Notes: generated by a model not told the origin, from the sequence alone. Positions 22,360 to 34,741 are shown, counted from the stretch's first letter. The stretch: DNA of 64,000 bases from Sycobia sp. Sy_11 (GCA_018907035.1 JACCIC010000136.1:1274501-1338500); one strand, 5' to 3'. Numbers and translations are program-made.

Positions 22360-23160
22360 GTTTCTGAAAGGTCCAAATATATTAACACAAAAAATATTCC
22401 ATAATTAAATAAAAAAAAACTACTAATTGTGATAAAGGTAAACCTAATAATATATATTTTTACCATATTAAGAAAATTACAACTTATAAAACTTATGTGT
22501 ATTTTATAAAACCTTTATATAAAATATTTTTCTAAATTCAGTAATATATTAAGACAAAACTACATACAAAATAATATATGTAATTATATGATAAATCTTT
22601 TCATAGTAAAGAAAATCGTTTATATACCAGAATAATATTTATATAAAATATTTTTTCTTAAATCTTCCGAAATAGATTAACAAAAAATAAATTATATAAC
22701 GCAATAACATCTTACAACAATGGATCATTAAAACAAATGGATAAGTTCATTTTATATGCATGCCTATAAATAACAGCATGTATAGCTTATACAAATATTT
22801 CGAAAACTCTAAAAAATAATCATAAATAAATAGTTTTAAAGGAAATTCAGTTTAATAAAGGCATGAGATCATTTACAAATAGCTGAGTTTTTTTTAAGAG
22901 TTATTTTACTCACACGTAGACTTATAAAAAAAGTTAAATTATCTAATGTTTTTAGGTGAACAGTCTTCTACTATTTTTTCTCATAATTCATTATTATTAA
23001 AAAAGGCAGGTATGAACTTGCTAGGCCCGTTTCTACAAAGTTTATAGGTGAACAAAACAAATATTGCTTAAACATATATACTCTGAGTCTAAAATAATAT
23101 ACTCTTAAATAACTTAAATAAGAGGACCAAATAATATTTATAAAATAAATAGACGTGTCA
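22360..23160. other. AT-rich non-coding stretch
   Basis: About 800 bases of very AT-rich sequence. No gene, RNA or transposon end was seen. Confidence 0.5.
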
Positions 23161-23223
23161 TTTTACATTATTTTTATTTGAAAAAATGTGTAGTAGTAAC
23201 TTATCCATTACTTCAAGAATGTT

Positions 23224-23900
23224 ATGGCGAACAAGCTTCATCGACCACAACATATAAACCGACAACCGAAAAAGTTTGAAGATTGTGAATTGGAAGCATT
23301 ATTGGACGAAAACTCAGCTGCAACGCAGAAAGAACTCGCTAGTAAGTTAGGACTTAGTGACAGAGCAGTTGGCAAACGTTTATATGCGATAGGAAAGATT
23401 CATAAAGAAGGAAAATTGATACCAAATGATTTGACCGAAAGTACTATTATGAATCGATACAGCATGGCACTGTCTTCGCTTGTCAGGCTAAAACAAAAGA
23501 GTTTTCTGTCGCGTATTGTAACTAGTGATGAAAATTGGATCTAGGATCTGGACTCAGGCCAACCATCCACATCCACACCAAAAGGTATTGCTGTGAATCT
23601 GGTGGACCAACAGGGTTTGCTGTACTAAGAGCTGCTAAAACCGAATGAAACTGTCACTGCTGAGGTAAACAAATGCCAACCGAATGATTTCCAAGAGAAA
23701 TTGATCGAACATAGATGAGCAATCGGGAGCAATAGGTGCAAAGTCATTCTCTTCTATGGCAACGCTCAGCCACATGTTGCGAAAGCCCTCAAAAACACCC
23801 TATTGAATCTCGAATGGAAAGTGTTGCCACAAACAAGGGTACTCACTGAAAGAGAAATTGCAAAACCCTTTGTGTCGAAACACATCATAAAACAAATTAT
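23224..23900 (+). pseudogene. mariner transposase relic, family E
   Basis: A 107-codon open run from 23224 has mariner DNA-binding sequence (KKFEDCELEALLDE, TQKELASKLGLSDRAVGKRL). It ends at the first-aspartate motif TSDENWI followed by a stop. Further + strand pieces read QGLLY, ELLKPNETVTAEV and FYGNAQPHVAKALKNTL; the second aspartate has become Gly in FYGNAQ. The third-aspartate block is lost near 23830. The N-terminus before 23224 is missing. It is dead. Confidence 0.8.
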
Positions 23901-24791
23901 TTGCACGGTACACTATTAAAAGTCGAACGTGACGCAGAAAACATGTGAAGGTAAGAAGAAGATGTTCACCATAAATTATTATTAAATTATTATTAATAAA
24001 TTGTAAAGTATAAATGCTATTCATATGCGATAGCTCCTGTATTATATATATAACAGAATTATTAACCAGGGCATGTTTTCACATTGTTTATCGAGCAAAT
24101 AGCGATTGATGTTAACAATTCCCGTAATCATCAATGACGCTTAGACATATTTCTGCTATTCTAAAAGTGTTATAAGAAAAACGCTCTAGAAAAGTGAATA
24201 GAAAGCTTGATTACACAAACTATCATATTTGTCCGGTTCCAATGCTCTTAATATATATTGAGTTTTGAGAGATATTTGTCCAATCTTTTGAAAACGGAAT
24301 GGATGATGAGCAGTCAAAACTTTTGCTAGATATGTAATGTATAGCTTTACCAGTAGGTCCGCTCACTTAATTTTGCTGAAAATTTATGCATTTATCTAGT
24401 TTGGGCTACTCTGTATGAATATCATAGTGAGCTTTGCCGCATTTTGAATTTTTAAAAATAAAAACAAAAAATAATAAAACACGTTAATTTTTAAAATTTT
24501 TTCTCGGAACATAATAGAACTATCAAAATCAAATCAAGTTTATGATAAATAATTATAACGATTACAAGGTATAATTTTACTCTTAAGAATTATTTTACTT
24601 ATTTTATAATAACTTGTTTAAGTACATATATTTTATATACTCTTAAATTTATGTTAACATTTATTCAATAAATCTTGAACTTATCTTAGGAATGGCTGAT
24701 CATATTATTACAGATTACAATGATTTTATGCTTAATCTATATCATTGAAATTCTTAAATTCACTAACTTATACAAAACAATATAAAATAAG

Positions 24792-24800
<9 letters not shown>
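23901..24800. other. AT-rich non-coding stretch
   Basis: No gene was recognised. Short open runs have no motif. Confidence 0.5.

Positions 24801-24842
<42 letters not shown>
24801..24842. repeat. (TA)n microsatellite abutting a mariner
   Basis: This TA tract of about 42 bases is directly followed by the left part of the family F mariner relic, the same arrangement as at 10027-10073. Confidence 0.95.
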
Positions 24843-24846
<4 letters not shown>

Positions 24847-25900
24847 GTCAGACAATTAAGTGATGCGACAAAATTAAAAAATCGAGTATATTTAAAAATT
24901 AGGGTACATCGCTGCGATGCTCTTCAAAGTAGTCTCTTCTCACAACTATACACTTATTCCAGCGAGTTTTCCAGTTTTAGTAGCAATTCCAGAACACTTC
25001 TCGTGGGACCTCTCCGAGTACCCTGGAAACAGATTCTTGGATGTTTTCAACGGAGTCAAAATGTCGACCTTTGACGAATTTTTTCAAATGGGGGAATAGG
25101 GAAAAGTTGTAGCGTGACTAGTCGATGCCTTTGGACGCCAAAAACTGTGAAATTGAGCATTGTCACAATGCAAAACCCAAGCCTTCGCGATCTGTAGACG
25201 AACTCTTGAGTACCCTTTTTCGTAATTTTTCAAGAACATTGCGGTAGAATACTTGATTTACGGTTTGTCCAGGTTGTACAAACTCTTTATGAGCCACCCC
25301 TTTTCTGTCGAAGAACCAAATGAACATGGTTTCCAATTTCGACTTGTTAATTCTCGTCTTGTTTGGCCTTGGCCTACTAGGGGACAGCCACTGTTCGCCT
25401 TGTCGTTTAGTTTCGAGGTCATATTGAAAGAACCAACTTTCGTTACCAGTAATAACTCGAGCGAGAAGAGTAGGATGATCACTTTCACTCTACTCGAGAC
25501 AATCTTGAGCGATGTTTATTCGGTGAACTTTTTGCTTATCTGAAAGGTTCTTTGGTACCATCTTTGCGCAAAACTTTCTCATCGCGAAATCTTCGATTGA
25601 AATCTTTCTAATTGTTTCCTGGTTAATATTCAACTCTTCAGCCAACATTCGAATGGTTAGACGCCGGTTTTGACGAACAAGGGCGCGGAGACGTCGCGCA
25701 TTCGCATCGCTTCGCACTTGAATTGGCCTTCCGCTCCGTGCCTTGTCTTTAACGCTTTCACGACCTTTTTTAAAATCGGCATGCCACTGAAGCACCTGAC
25801 TGCGACTCAGGGTATCACTACCATACACTTTAAAATTTTTTCGCGCGCCGTTGCTCTAAATTTCTCTGTTCCATTTTCGTGACATGCACACTCTTGCATT
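24843..25900 (-). mobile_element. mariner relic, family F
   Basis: The left edge GAGGTCAGACAATTAAG adjoins the TA tract. A matching right end was not found, so that side is decayed. The - strand carries a broken transposase. It is not close to families A, B or C at the protein level. Confidence 0.8.
24900..25870 (-). pseudogene. mariner transposase, family F, broken
   Basis: The DNA-binding half is open at 25490-25828 (SRSQVLQWHADFKKGRESV, then LTIRMLAEELNINQETIRKI, ending at the linker AKMVPKNLSDKQK). The catalytic half is read on through 25258-25488 and beyond in shifted frames. VITGNESWFFQYD shows the first aspartate changed to Asn. LETMFIWFFDRKGVAHKEFV marks the core strand. The second-aspartate region reads LGFALRQCSISQ and is damaged. 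A PHLKKFVKGRHFDSVENIQ tail is visible near 25030. It is dead. Confidence 0.82.
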
Positions 25901-26321
25901 CTTACAAAATACTAAACAGCTGGCAAAGAAATGAACGTACAAGGGTTGTCAAGATCTTAATAGAGAGTAGGGTTCTAGAATTACGGTGGCGGAGGGTTCG
26001 CCGAGGTACTACAGGTCGAGAAACATAATCGGTTACATTACTTACATAGCCATAACAATAGTCACTGTCATATAAGTAATCTACAAAACCAAAATTGATA
26101 CATTTATTAATATCTCAAACCACATATTTCATAGTTTGTGTGTTATTTTCGCCATGAAAAATCAACCTCAGCAAAAATACACTGCGATACGAAAGACAAT
26201 ACGAGCGATCAAATATGTTGAATACTCCATATTATATATATAGATATATATAAAATTTGCTAAATAAATATTTAATTATTGTTATTTCAACACAGCGTGT
26301 TTCTTTCAAACGCCACACGCA

Positions 26322-26380
<59 letters not shown>

Positions 26381-26639
26381 GGTAAAATATAAATATAATG
26401 CAAGTGTTTATATTTGTCAATACGTGCGTAAATCATAATTATTCAAAGGCAGTTTTTTTGAAGAAATGCGTAGAAAATTGGTAGGAATTGTAATATAGTG
26501 GTGTAGCAAGGAGCGGAGCACGCACGGAGAACCGTCCAAATGAGAGGGAAATGTAGCAGGTCAACCCATATTCCAGGATTTGAGCAAAATAAGCGACGCT
26601 ACGTCTAGATTGAATTTGCTCAGCGCATTCGTGAGCGTG
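25901..26639. other. AT-rich spacer with microsatellite
   Basis: No gene was recognised. It contains a TA tract at 26324-26377. From 26500 onward the base composition starts to become CpG-richer. Confidence 0.5.
26324..26377. repeat. (TA)n microsatellite
   Basis: This is a perfect TA tract of about 54 bases. Confidence 0.95.
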
Positions 26640-27197
26640 GCCGATAATTGCTTCGTTGTTATTGTATGTGTGTTGTTTGCATAAACAGTGTACTGTGAGT
26701 GCTACGCGGGTGTGACCGTGAATCAGCGAACAAGACCTGAAACCGTCCAGGAACTCCAGGAAACCGTCTTGTTAAGCGAACCTTCGCTCTGCACAACCTA
26801 GGTGCGATACGTCGAGAAGGCTCCGTTGCGAGCACCTGAAAATTGGCCGATCGGGGCACTGTGGCGCATTCAACGGTTTGCTTCGGATTGCTTCTGTCAT
26901 GAATACCAGGGATCAATCTGGTGCACAACACACAACGGTGCTACATACGCAGGCAATGTATGGTGAGATTGTTTACAGTGTGCGCTGAAGCAGTGCGCTT
27001 ATGTAGATATGAATATGTATAAATTATAAGTTTTGTAGGTACTAATGTTGTTTATTATCTTTATTTTCACCAGTGGATCCCGGGCAGAAATGTCAAAACA
27101 AAACAATCGTCAATTAATGGGCCAATATCACCATGATGGCCCATCGAGTACTTCGTACAGTCAATATTTTTCCTGCTATATCCTATTTCATGTATGA
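26640..27197 (+). other. CpG-rich block with a possible small exon pair
   Basis: About 320 bases (26640-26957) stand out as CpG-rich in AT-rich DNA. They end at a donor-like ATG|GTGAGATT. A good acceptor (TTATTTTCACCAG) lies at 27073. It is followed by an ATG at 27090 opening 35 codons (MSKQNNRQLMGQYHHDG...) that stop at 27197, or could be cut earlier by the GTATGA at 27191. This could be the 5' exon and start of a host transcript, perhaps an alternative first exon of the semaphorin. No homology is recognised, and a decayed transposon is equally possible. Confidence 0.25.
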
Positions 27198-27199
27198 CA

Positions 27200-27783
27200 A
27201 ACGAGAATAAAGATAATTTTTTGTACTATCCAAGTATGAAGCGATAAGTTTCATTTAAATAAATCAGTAACTGATTTCTCTACATCAATTGCAATGTCAA
27301 AACTATTATTTTATAGATTTCTATCCATTGTTGTATTTATCTATAACTAATAAAACTATTAAAAATGAAATATACAACATAATTACAAATTTTAATTCAG
27401 TCCATACATCTTTCCAAGTAAATTTTCATTGAAAATGTGATTTCCCGACTCAATTCAAAATGTCAAAATGTAAATAATTGAACTTTCTTAAAAAGGCATT
27501 TTTGTTATTAATGACAATCTAAGTCTGAATACTATATATTATTATATAAAATATAGTGGAAACTATTTTATAAAGAAGATGTAATTTTCAAGAAACATAC
27601 TGAAATTCTAAATTGTTCAAAAAAGTTTTAACCAGCATCCTTCCTATGATTAAATTACTCGTGGTTATCCAAGCTTTGTGAAAAGTATTATGACAAAAAT
27701 GAGACGAATCAAAAAATAAAATATCAAATATCACCGAGAATAAAGGATAAAACGACCTGATATGTATGAATAGGCTATCAATC
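27200..27783. other. AT-rich non-coding stretch
   Basis: Nothing recognised. Confidence 0.5.
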
Positions 27784-27785
27784 TA

Positions 27786-29070
27786 CGAGGGTGGATTGAT
27801 AAGTTTCCGGCCTGACCAAGAGATGGCGCCACTAGGTCTACCTTGAGATGGCGTTCTATAGTACTATCCTTAGATAGCTTGTAGCTATAGTTTCAGTCCG
27901 ATTGCCATGTTAGTTTAGGTTTGAGAGCATGCTGAACAATATGCCTCTGTGTTTTTCGTAAAAATGGAAAAGCAGGAAAATCTTGCTATCATCGAATACT
28001 TTATTTGAAGGGGTTAACGCCGAAGGAAATTAATGAAAAGTTGGACTCAACACTAGGGACATCCTCCCAATCATATTCAACCATTAAACAGTAGGTTTTC
28101 GAGTTTAAAAAGGGTCGTGTGAGCACATCTGATGAGCCTCCCTAAGGATGCCCCATTGAGGTCACAACTCCAGATATAGTCGAAAAAATGCTTCAAATGA
28201 TGCTGAAGGACCGCAGATTAAAAGTGCATGAGATAGCTAAGACCTGTAAGATGTCATCTGAACGTGTACAAAATATGTTGCACCAACATTTGTATATGGA
28301 AAAGCACTGTGCAAGAAGGGTGCCGCGTTTGCTAGCAGCCGACCAAAAATTGATTCGAAAGAACATTTCTATCGCCAATTTGGCGTTGTATAAGCGTATC
28401 CAAGTGAATTTTTGCGTCGATTCGTAACCGTTGACGAATCTTTGGTCCACCACTACACTCCTGAAACCAAACAACAGTCTAAATAATGGATTGGACCAGG
28501 GGAACCAACTCCAAAGAAGGCAAAAACAATTTTTCGGCGAAAAAGGTTATGGCTACTGTTTTTTCGATGCAAGACGTATTATATACCATGATTACCTTGA
28601 AAAGGATAAAACTATCACTGGTCAATACTATGCAAACATATTACAACGTTTGAGCTACGAAGTGAAAATTAAACGACCTCATCTGGCGAAGAGAAAAATC
28701 TTGTTTCATCACGATAACGCACCAGCGCACACGTCAATCGTTACGGTGGCTAAAATCAACGATCTGAAGTTGGAATTGATGCCGCATCCTCCCTACTCTC
28801 CAGATCTAGCCCCGAGTGACTATTATCTGTTTCCTAAACTCAAAAAATGGCTTGGCGGTAGAACATTTGCGGACAATGAAGAAGTAATTGAAGCTGTAAA
28901 TGGGTATTTGGAGGGGCTTGACGAATCAGTCTATAGAGATGGCATTACTTGACTAGAACACCGCTATGAGAAATGTATCAGCCTTGGCGGAGATTATGTT
29001 GAGAAATAAAAAAAAATTCTTAAAACGTTGTTTTTCTTGGTCAGGTCGGAAACTTATCAATCCATCCTCG
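27786..29070 (+). mobile_element. mariner element, family C copy 2
   Basis: The ends are CGAGGGTGGATTGATAAG and the inverse of CGAGGATGGATTGATAAG, with TA on both sides (27784-27785, 29071-29072). It is 1,285 bp long. It is better preserved than the copy at 10073. Confidence 0.93.
27964..29009 (+). pseudogene. mariner transposase, family C, frameshifted
   Basis: The start is MEKQENLAIIEYFI, followed by a stop caused by a missing T in a T run. The same one-base loss is present in the copy at 10255. The reading resumes in another frame. The DNA-binding part is damaged near 28100-28190, and 28188-28427 holds the second HTH and RRVPRLLAADQK. The run 28431-28952 contains the catalytic half: FHHDNAPAHTS and HPPYSPDLAPSDYYLF, 34 residues apart. 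The motif with the first aspartate straddles another frameshift around 28425. The tail ends GGDYVEK. It is not functional. Confidence 0.88.
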
Positions 29071-29072
29071 TA

Positions 29073-31263
29073 TTAATAAACATTTATTATCTGTTAACTA
29101 TTATCTTATACTATCATACATATTATCATACAAATTAAGTGAATATAATATCATTATTTTTCAGGGATAAAATTAAAGAGGTATTAATGACGAGGCGTTC
29201 CTCGAATTAGTACATCTAGACTAACGTAGAGTAACAGAAAATTCTCAATAAATTGTCAGGATGGGGAAATCCATATAATTAAACTGTTAAAGGTTAAAGG
29301 CGCGTGTTAATGTTGCGACTTTTCCCCGAAATTAATTGTAGTGAGCACGTCGAATGAAAATAATGTATGTCTGAGGGGTAAATAAGAAATGAAAATTAAT
29401 ATAATTATGTATTAGAATTATAAGTATTTACTTAAAATTGTACCAAATTTATAATTAGTTAATAAAATTGTATAATAATTTTTAAATAAGATCAGACGCT
29501 CCTGAATTATTTAAAAATTAATAATTTTATATTATTGACGAGGAGCCCCTCGGAATTATATAAGATTTAAATACGATAAATTTCGAAGGAGCGAAAACTC
29601 TAGCCGTGTAAATAGACGACCAAAGTAAATAAAGAGAGAGAGAGAAAATTGGTCAAGGCCAAATACCCGATAATAGGATTAAGGATTTAAGTAGCGACGA
29701 AATACGCGGAAATATATATTATAATATACTAGAATTTACGAAATAGTAAATTATTATAATTTTTTTGTTCGCCTTGCTTATTTGTTATAGGGAGTCACTA
29801 GGAAATCGAAGCGGAATAGCCAGTTATCATTATATTTTGTTTTTATTAAATTGTTTTTGTTAAAATTTTCTGAATAAATACAGTTACTTTTACTAGAATA
29901 TTATTAATTTTTAATTATAATTAAAAAAAAGAGTTATTTATCTAATCCATTCACCCGTCCCGATACGATCCTCCATCTTCCTAACAATCCTACAATTCAA
30001 AAATATAAAACTGCAAGAAGAAGATAGCTTTTCTCAAAAAAGAAAATTTTTTTGACAAATTATACTTTGACTAATTTAATCATTATGAGTGAACATATAC
30101 ATTCTCGCATCTAAGATCATTGGGAGGTGTTATTAAAGCTAATAAACTATATGTTTTTTCACAGCTAGACAAACCGCGGAATACTGCTCGTATATTATCT
30201 GGTAGTATCTCTTTATTTTGCTTTCTCTAAATTGGTGATCGAGATAGTTTGTTCAGTGAAGTATTCTCGTAACTAAGTTAAATATGACATTCAAAATTGA
30301 AAATAAATGCATGATTTATAGTTTTTAACAACAGTTACAAAATCGTAGTCGAAGCTGGTGGTTAATAAATATCAAAAATAATCTACATGTGGTAGTGGAT
30401 TATTGGACAGAATGATTAACAAATAACCGTTCCAAATACATCTTCTTGAATATTAATACTGTGGTACAGGAACTAAATGTAAGAAGTGAATAAAAAGTGG
30501 TAATCCAAGAATAAATCCACTTGATCAAACATGTAAAGAACATGACATGTAATATTCCAATAAAAAGAATAATTATAGCATTGCTGATATGAAACTTGCT
30601 GAAAAGTATTAGCAGCGTATTAAAGTTGAAGGTTCTACTATTGATGAAAACAGCTGCGCTCTTACTGTTCTTATTATTTTTATACATACAAATACAGTAA
30701 AATTCAAATTAAATAATAGAACCGTGCTCAAATTCAGGTTAATTTTTGCAATGAAAAAATCATTGCAAAACAACAAAAATTCGTGGATACTCATTCAGTC
30801 TGCATTAAAGTTAAAGTTAAACAGTTAGACTGTCATTATCTTAGTATAATATTTTATAGTATAAAGACTGTAAGACCGATAAAAATCAAATAAAAACTAA
30901 AATATAAAAAATATATAAAAATATAAAATAAAAAATAAAAACAGGTACGATTTTTAATTTCAATATAGCAAGTTGATGCATTGTTAAGTTGCAGTTACGC
31001 CATTTGGTTCGAATTTTTGACTGCTATCCATCGAATTTATATGTAATTAACATTTTCTTTACACTTTAATGCTATTAATTGTACAATAGAATAAATATAT
31101 GAATCATGGCCGATAATTTTATAGAGAAAAAAGGCTATTTTTTTTATATTGTAATGTTCATATAATGCTAATGAGAATGTTCAACATCGTATAACATGAC
31201 AGATTTACATTAAACTTTTTGTTATATTACTTAGTATAATAAATATATTTGTGTAATTTTCAG
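29073..31263. other. AT-rich intron-like DNA, possible solo LTR
   Basis: No gene was recognised. The part at about 29170-29990 has a GC-richer head, a TATA-like TTATATAAG at 29548, a GA run and a late AATAAA near 29875. That combination would suit a solitary LTR, but no second copy or target repeat was identified. The remainder is AT-rich. It precedes the first semaphorin exon and is therefore probably intronic. Confidence 0.35.
30812..30893 (+). repeat. Penelope-like tail fragment
   Basis: The words AGACTGTCATTAT and GACTGTAAGACCGATAAAAA occur in the order and orientation of the tail described at 16385-17359, with the T/A tract between them nearly absent. It is a diverged relative rather than a recent copy. 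Confidence 0.6.
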
Positions 31264-31677
31264 AGAGTGTATATAAAATATCAGGCGATGATACTCATTT
31301 TTATGGTACATTCACAACTTCAATGAATGGTCTAATGGGATCAGCTATCTGTTCCTATCATATTGATTCCATTCAGGAAGCCTTTCGTGGAAAATTTAAA
31401 GAGCAGGCAACGAGTAGCAGTGCATGGCTACCAGTGCTTTCGAACAAAGTCCCAGAACCTCGACCAGGACAATGCGTTAATGACACAGAAACATTGCCGG
31501 ATACTGTACTTAATTTCATCAGGTCACACCCATTAATGGACTCGGCAATATCACATGAAAATGTTAGACCAGTATTTTATAAACGTGACATTATGCTTAC
31601 GCGTTTAGTTGTAGATAAGTTATCTATAGACTTTCTAGGCTTGAAAGTAAATTACACAGTCTTCTACGCTGGATCAA
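31264..31677 (+). CDS. Sema2a: class-2 semaphorin exon, Sema domain part 1
   Basis: An acceptor TAATTTTCAG precedes 31264 and a donor GTAAGAAT follows 31677. Two bases complete a codon, then 137 codons run open, and one base is carried to the next exon. The protein reads SVYKISGDDTHFYGTFT and SMNGLMGSAICSYHIDSIQ. It continues with FKEQATSSSAWLPVL, VPEPRPGQCVNDTETLP and FIRSHPLMD. These are characteristic of the later blades of the Sema beta-propeller of insect Sema-2a. Semaphorin-2 is a secreted axon-guidance ligand for plexin B. The exons encoding the earlier blades and signal peptide are not in the adjacent upstream sequence. Assignment to 2a rather than 2b is from memory and less certain than the class. 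Confidence 0.92.
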
Positions 31678-31679
31678 GT

Positions 31680-32011
31680 AAGAATACATATTTTAATCAT
31701 ATTGTTAGACATTATGTTATTATCAATCCAATTTATAAAATCATTTTTTTTATCAATTTATTTAAAACCTAGTTTTCTAGTTTATTAAAAAACTGCATAT
31801 TTTTTATGAAAATCCAATTTCCGGCATTTCACGTACATCAAATTACCATATTTATTTTCAAGGAATGTCACTTGTTTCCAACATGGACCTTATATGTAAA
31901 TTATGGATACTTTCATAAATAGTTAACTTCTTTGTTAGGTATAATTTTCTATTTAGAATATATGATTAGCCTATTATTGTCCATTTTTTTACATGATTAT
32001 TTATAATATTG
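31680..32011. other. start of the 20.4 kb semaphorin intron
   Basis: AT-rich sequence with no gene. The in-frame continuation of the preceding exon up to 31772 is intron read-through, not coding. Confidence 0.6.
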
Positions 32012-32292
32012 GGTTGTCAAATATCTCCCTTCACTTTTTTGTTCTTCATTCAATACTTTATAAAAAGTGTTACAGTGGTTGGATTTACTTCAAATATGCG
32101 CTGTTTTGTTCGATAATCTGTTTCCATCTAGACGGCAACTTCATAATACCCCAATCGTAGAAACCCCTCTCCTTATTTGCGAAAGATTCGAAGAGACACT
32201 TTTCAGAAGCGAATTTTGAGTCCAACTTTACATCACCAAGGGCATCCGACATGGACAGGAACAGGTGGTAATCACTTTGTGCTATGTCTGGG
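32012..32292 (-). mobile_element. mariner family A copy 2, truncated
   Basis: It begins GGTTGTCAAATATCTCCCTTC, the family A terminus, and reads the 3' end of transposase in reverse (ERGFYDWGIMKLPSRWKQII). It breaks off at about 32292, within the third-aspartate region, where Penelope-like sequence starts. The expected TA on its left is TT. Confidence 0.88.
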
Positions 32293-32324
32293 TTTAGTTC
32301 CCAAAACAGTTTAGTCCCCCATCA

Positions 32325-32668
32325 GGGACTAAACTGTTTAGTTTAGTCCCTGATGAGGAGCCGTAGCGAGCTCGAAACTTTGGACAAGTATTCAATTAGG
32401 TAAGTGTGTTGGTGACAGTCAGACTGCACTTTACTAACAAAGAATTTTTTCAGCTAATATTTTATTTTCAGATTAGTCGAGAGGGGTGAATGTAAACAAG
32501 GACAGTCTGTCTGTCATTATAATTTTAATTTAATTTTTAATTTAATTTTTATTTTTATTTTTAATTTTTATTTTATTTTTATTTTTAATTTTTATTTGAT
32601 TTTTATTTTTATTTTTAGATTGAATTGATTGGACTGTAAGGCCAATAAAAAAAATATTTATTAATTTA
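32325..32668 (+). mobile_element. Penelope-like tail, solo copy
   Basis: This copy contains only the 3' part after the coding region: CCTGATGAGGAGCCGTAGCG, the GGACAGTCTGTCTGTC block, the T/A-rich tract and GGACTGTAAGGCCAATAAAA. Its 5' junction is a 15-base perfect inverted repeat (arms 32304-32318 and 32325-32339, 6-base loop). It has lost all coding sequence. Confidence 0.85.
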
Positions 32669-33121
32669 TTTTTATTTTATTAATATGTCACATCAGTCAG
32701 TACCCTTCTGTCACACGAGGTATATTATGACCCTATACTTTTTTACTGGCCTGTGAGCCTTAAGTTGTCTCAAATACCTCGGGTTCCTGTGTGCTGAGGT
32801 GTGTAATTCCAACTCATATTAAAATCTATATTTAACTATTCTTTTTTAAATATAAATTGGAGTCCAATGACTTGAATTTGGTATAAACTGCTTCTCGTAC
32901 GAGAAAGAGTTTACATCTGCCTCAGCCTTCCAATATACTTCCTCATTCTAAATAAAATATAGGAGAAGGGGATGGGGCAATTATAGTCCTTCCGTTTTAT
33001 AGGAGGATCAATGACTTGCTCGGAGAGGATTTGGAATGGTTGGAAATTGTAAAAAAACAAATGATTAAATTTTTGTTTCCTACTTACTTTTTTTTTATTT
33101 GGCTTCCTTCTGGCCTCAATC

Positions 33122-33125
<4 letters not shown>

Positions 33126-33180
<55 letters not shown>
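33126..33180. repeat. (GA)n microsatellite
   Basis: This is a perfect GA tract of about 55 bases. Confidence 0.95.
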
Positions 33181-33184
<4 letters not shown>

Positions 33185-34117
33185 AGTGACCGTGAGTATA
33201 TGAAATATAATTAACGGTGTAAGTCAGGTAAAAAAAGCAGAAGATTCGGAATAAGAGTTTATGCTATTACCCGTGTCTTTGGATTAAATGTAGGTAGTGT
33301 CAATTTTGAAAGGACGGCCAGACAAGAAAGGTCGTTACTTGGTCCTAGTTTATGTAGCATTAAAATTTTTCCTTTTTATATATAATTATTAATAAACTAT
33401 ATTCTTATTTAATATATAAAATTTACGCGGTCATTTATTTGAGGTTTCAACAGATTTCAATATGGTTGATGACAATTGATGAATACCGATAATTTCGTAA
33501 TAACCAGTCAGAATAGTAACAACTTTCTATTGTAAATGTAGCTTATTATCTATATTGTCAATATTCGAAATTGTATTAAAGGTTCGTCTGAGCCTAAAAC
33601 AGATTTTTATGAATTTCTAATGTATCTTTTTTAATAAAACGATGTGAATGATGTGAAAAATACTTGAAAAAAACGATGATTTTCATGTTAAGTGCGAATG
33701 CTTCCGAAGGGTAAAATCTGCTCATTTTCAAAGGTCATGGACCGTTCTTCTCTGGACAGGGCCCAGAGAGATTATATCTTTTGCTTTTTCTTATTTGTTC
33801 CCCAATTAGTAATGGCGTTTTATGAGTTTTCTATGGCCAATCAGTAGCCCTTGTTCCTAGCCCTGGGTGGTAAGTCCTAGTTTAGGGGAGGTCCTACTCG
33901 ACATGGGGTGATTTCTTAAGGTTCTCTTTTTCTCACGCAGATGACACCATAAGTTATATTCTTGATTAAGATAAAGATCTAGATAAAGATTCTAGTTTAT
34001 AAAACTTTCACTACTCGTATATTTTATTTTATTTATGATTTAATTTGGTTTGTATTAATATTGAATCTGCTATTGCAATTGAAGAATGCATCATATTAAC
34101 GTATTATAATATATAAA

Positions 34118-34190
34118 TGTGTGTGTGTGTGTGTGCGTGTGCGTGTGCGTGTGCGTGTGCGTGTGCGTGTGTGTGTGTGTATGTGTGTGT
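34118..34190. repeat. TG/CGTG compound microsatellite
   Basis: GT units alternate with GTGTGC units over about 73 bases. Confidence 0.95.
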
Positions 34191-34741
34191 AAGTTTCATA
34201 TCTTCTCAAACTGAGTTATTCTTATGTTTATATTATGCACGAGACTAAGACGTTCTGAAAGACACTTGTGGTAAACACGATAGAGAGATAGCCGGGGAGT
34301 CGTGGGCTAGCCGTCAAGCGGCATAGATGTATCTAATAATACTGTAAATATATTTATAAGAAGTTACCGACAATTTTGTTGATTCAGGTGTAGTATTAAT
34401 CTCATTATAGTTTAGATATTTTACATAATGATATGTGTATTAATTATAAGTGTTGTACGATTTAATTACAATTATTTTACTGCAACAACACTTGTTGGAT
34501 TATTTCTCCCTTCTTCCCACGATTACATTAAGTCTCTGATTCCGAGACTTATTATATAAGTAGATTTCATTATATATTTTGCAAAATTATACATGAAAAA
34601 ACTAAGATACAAGTAATTAATAATTTTTCTTTTGCATCTTTTAGCTTAAATATAAAATTTTACAAAATAAATACATGTGTATGCGTGCGAAGGTGTGCGT
34701 GTGTGTTTGTTTACGGTCTTATATGTATATTACACACACTC

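Larger units (their letters stand above)
32670..34740. other. AT-rich intron DNA with microsatellites
   Basis: No gene or element end was recognised. Two microsatellites are listed separately. Confidence 0.5.

Noticed and set aside
31678..31772. Continuation of the semaphorin frame beyond 31677
   Set aside because: A good donor GTAAGAAT at 31678 and exact phase match with 52071 show this is intron. The extra residues are not semaphorin-like.
33126..34190. CRISPR-like array from regular GA and TG repeats
   Set aside because: These are simple microsatellites without spacers, and the DNA is eukaryotic.
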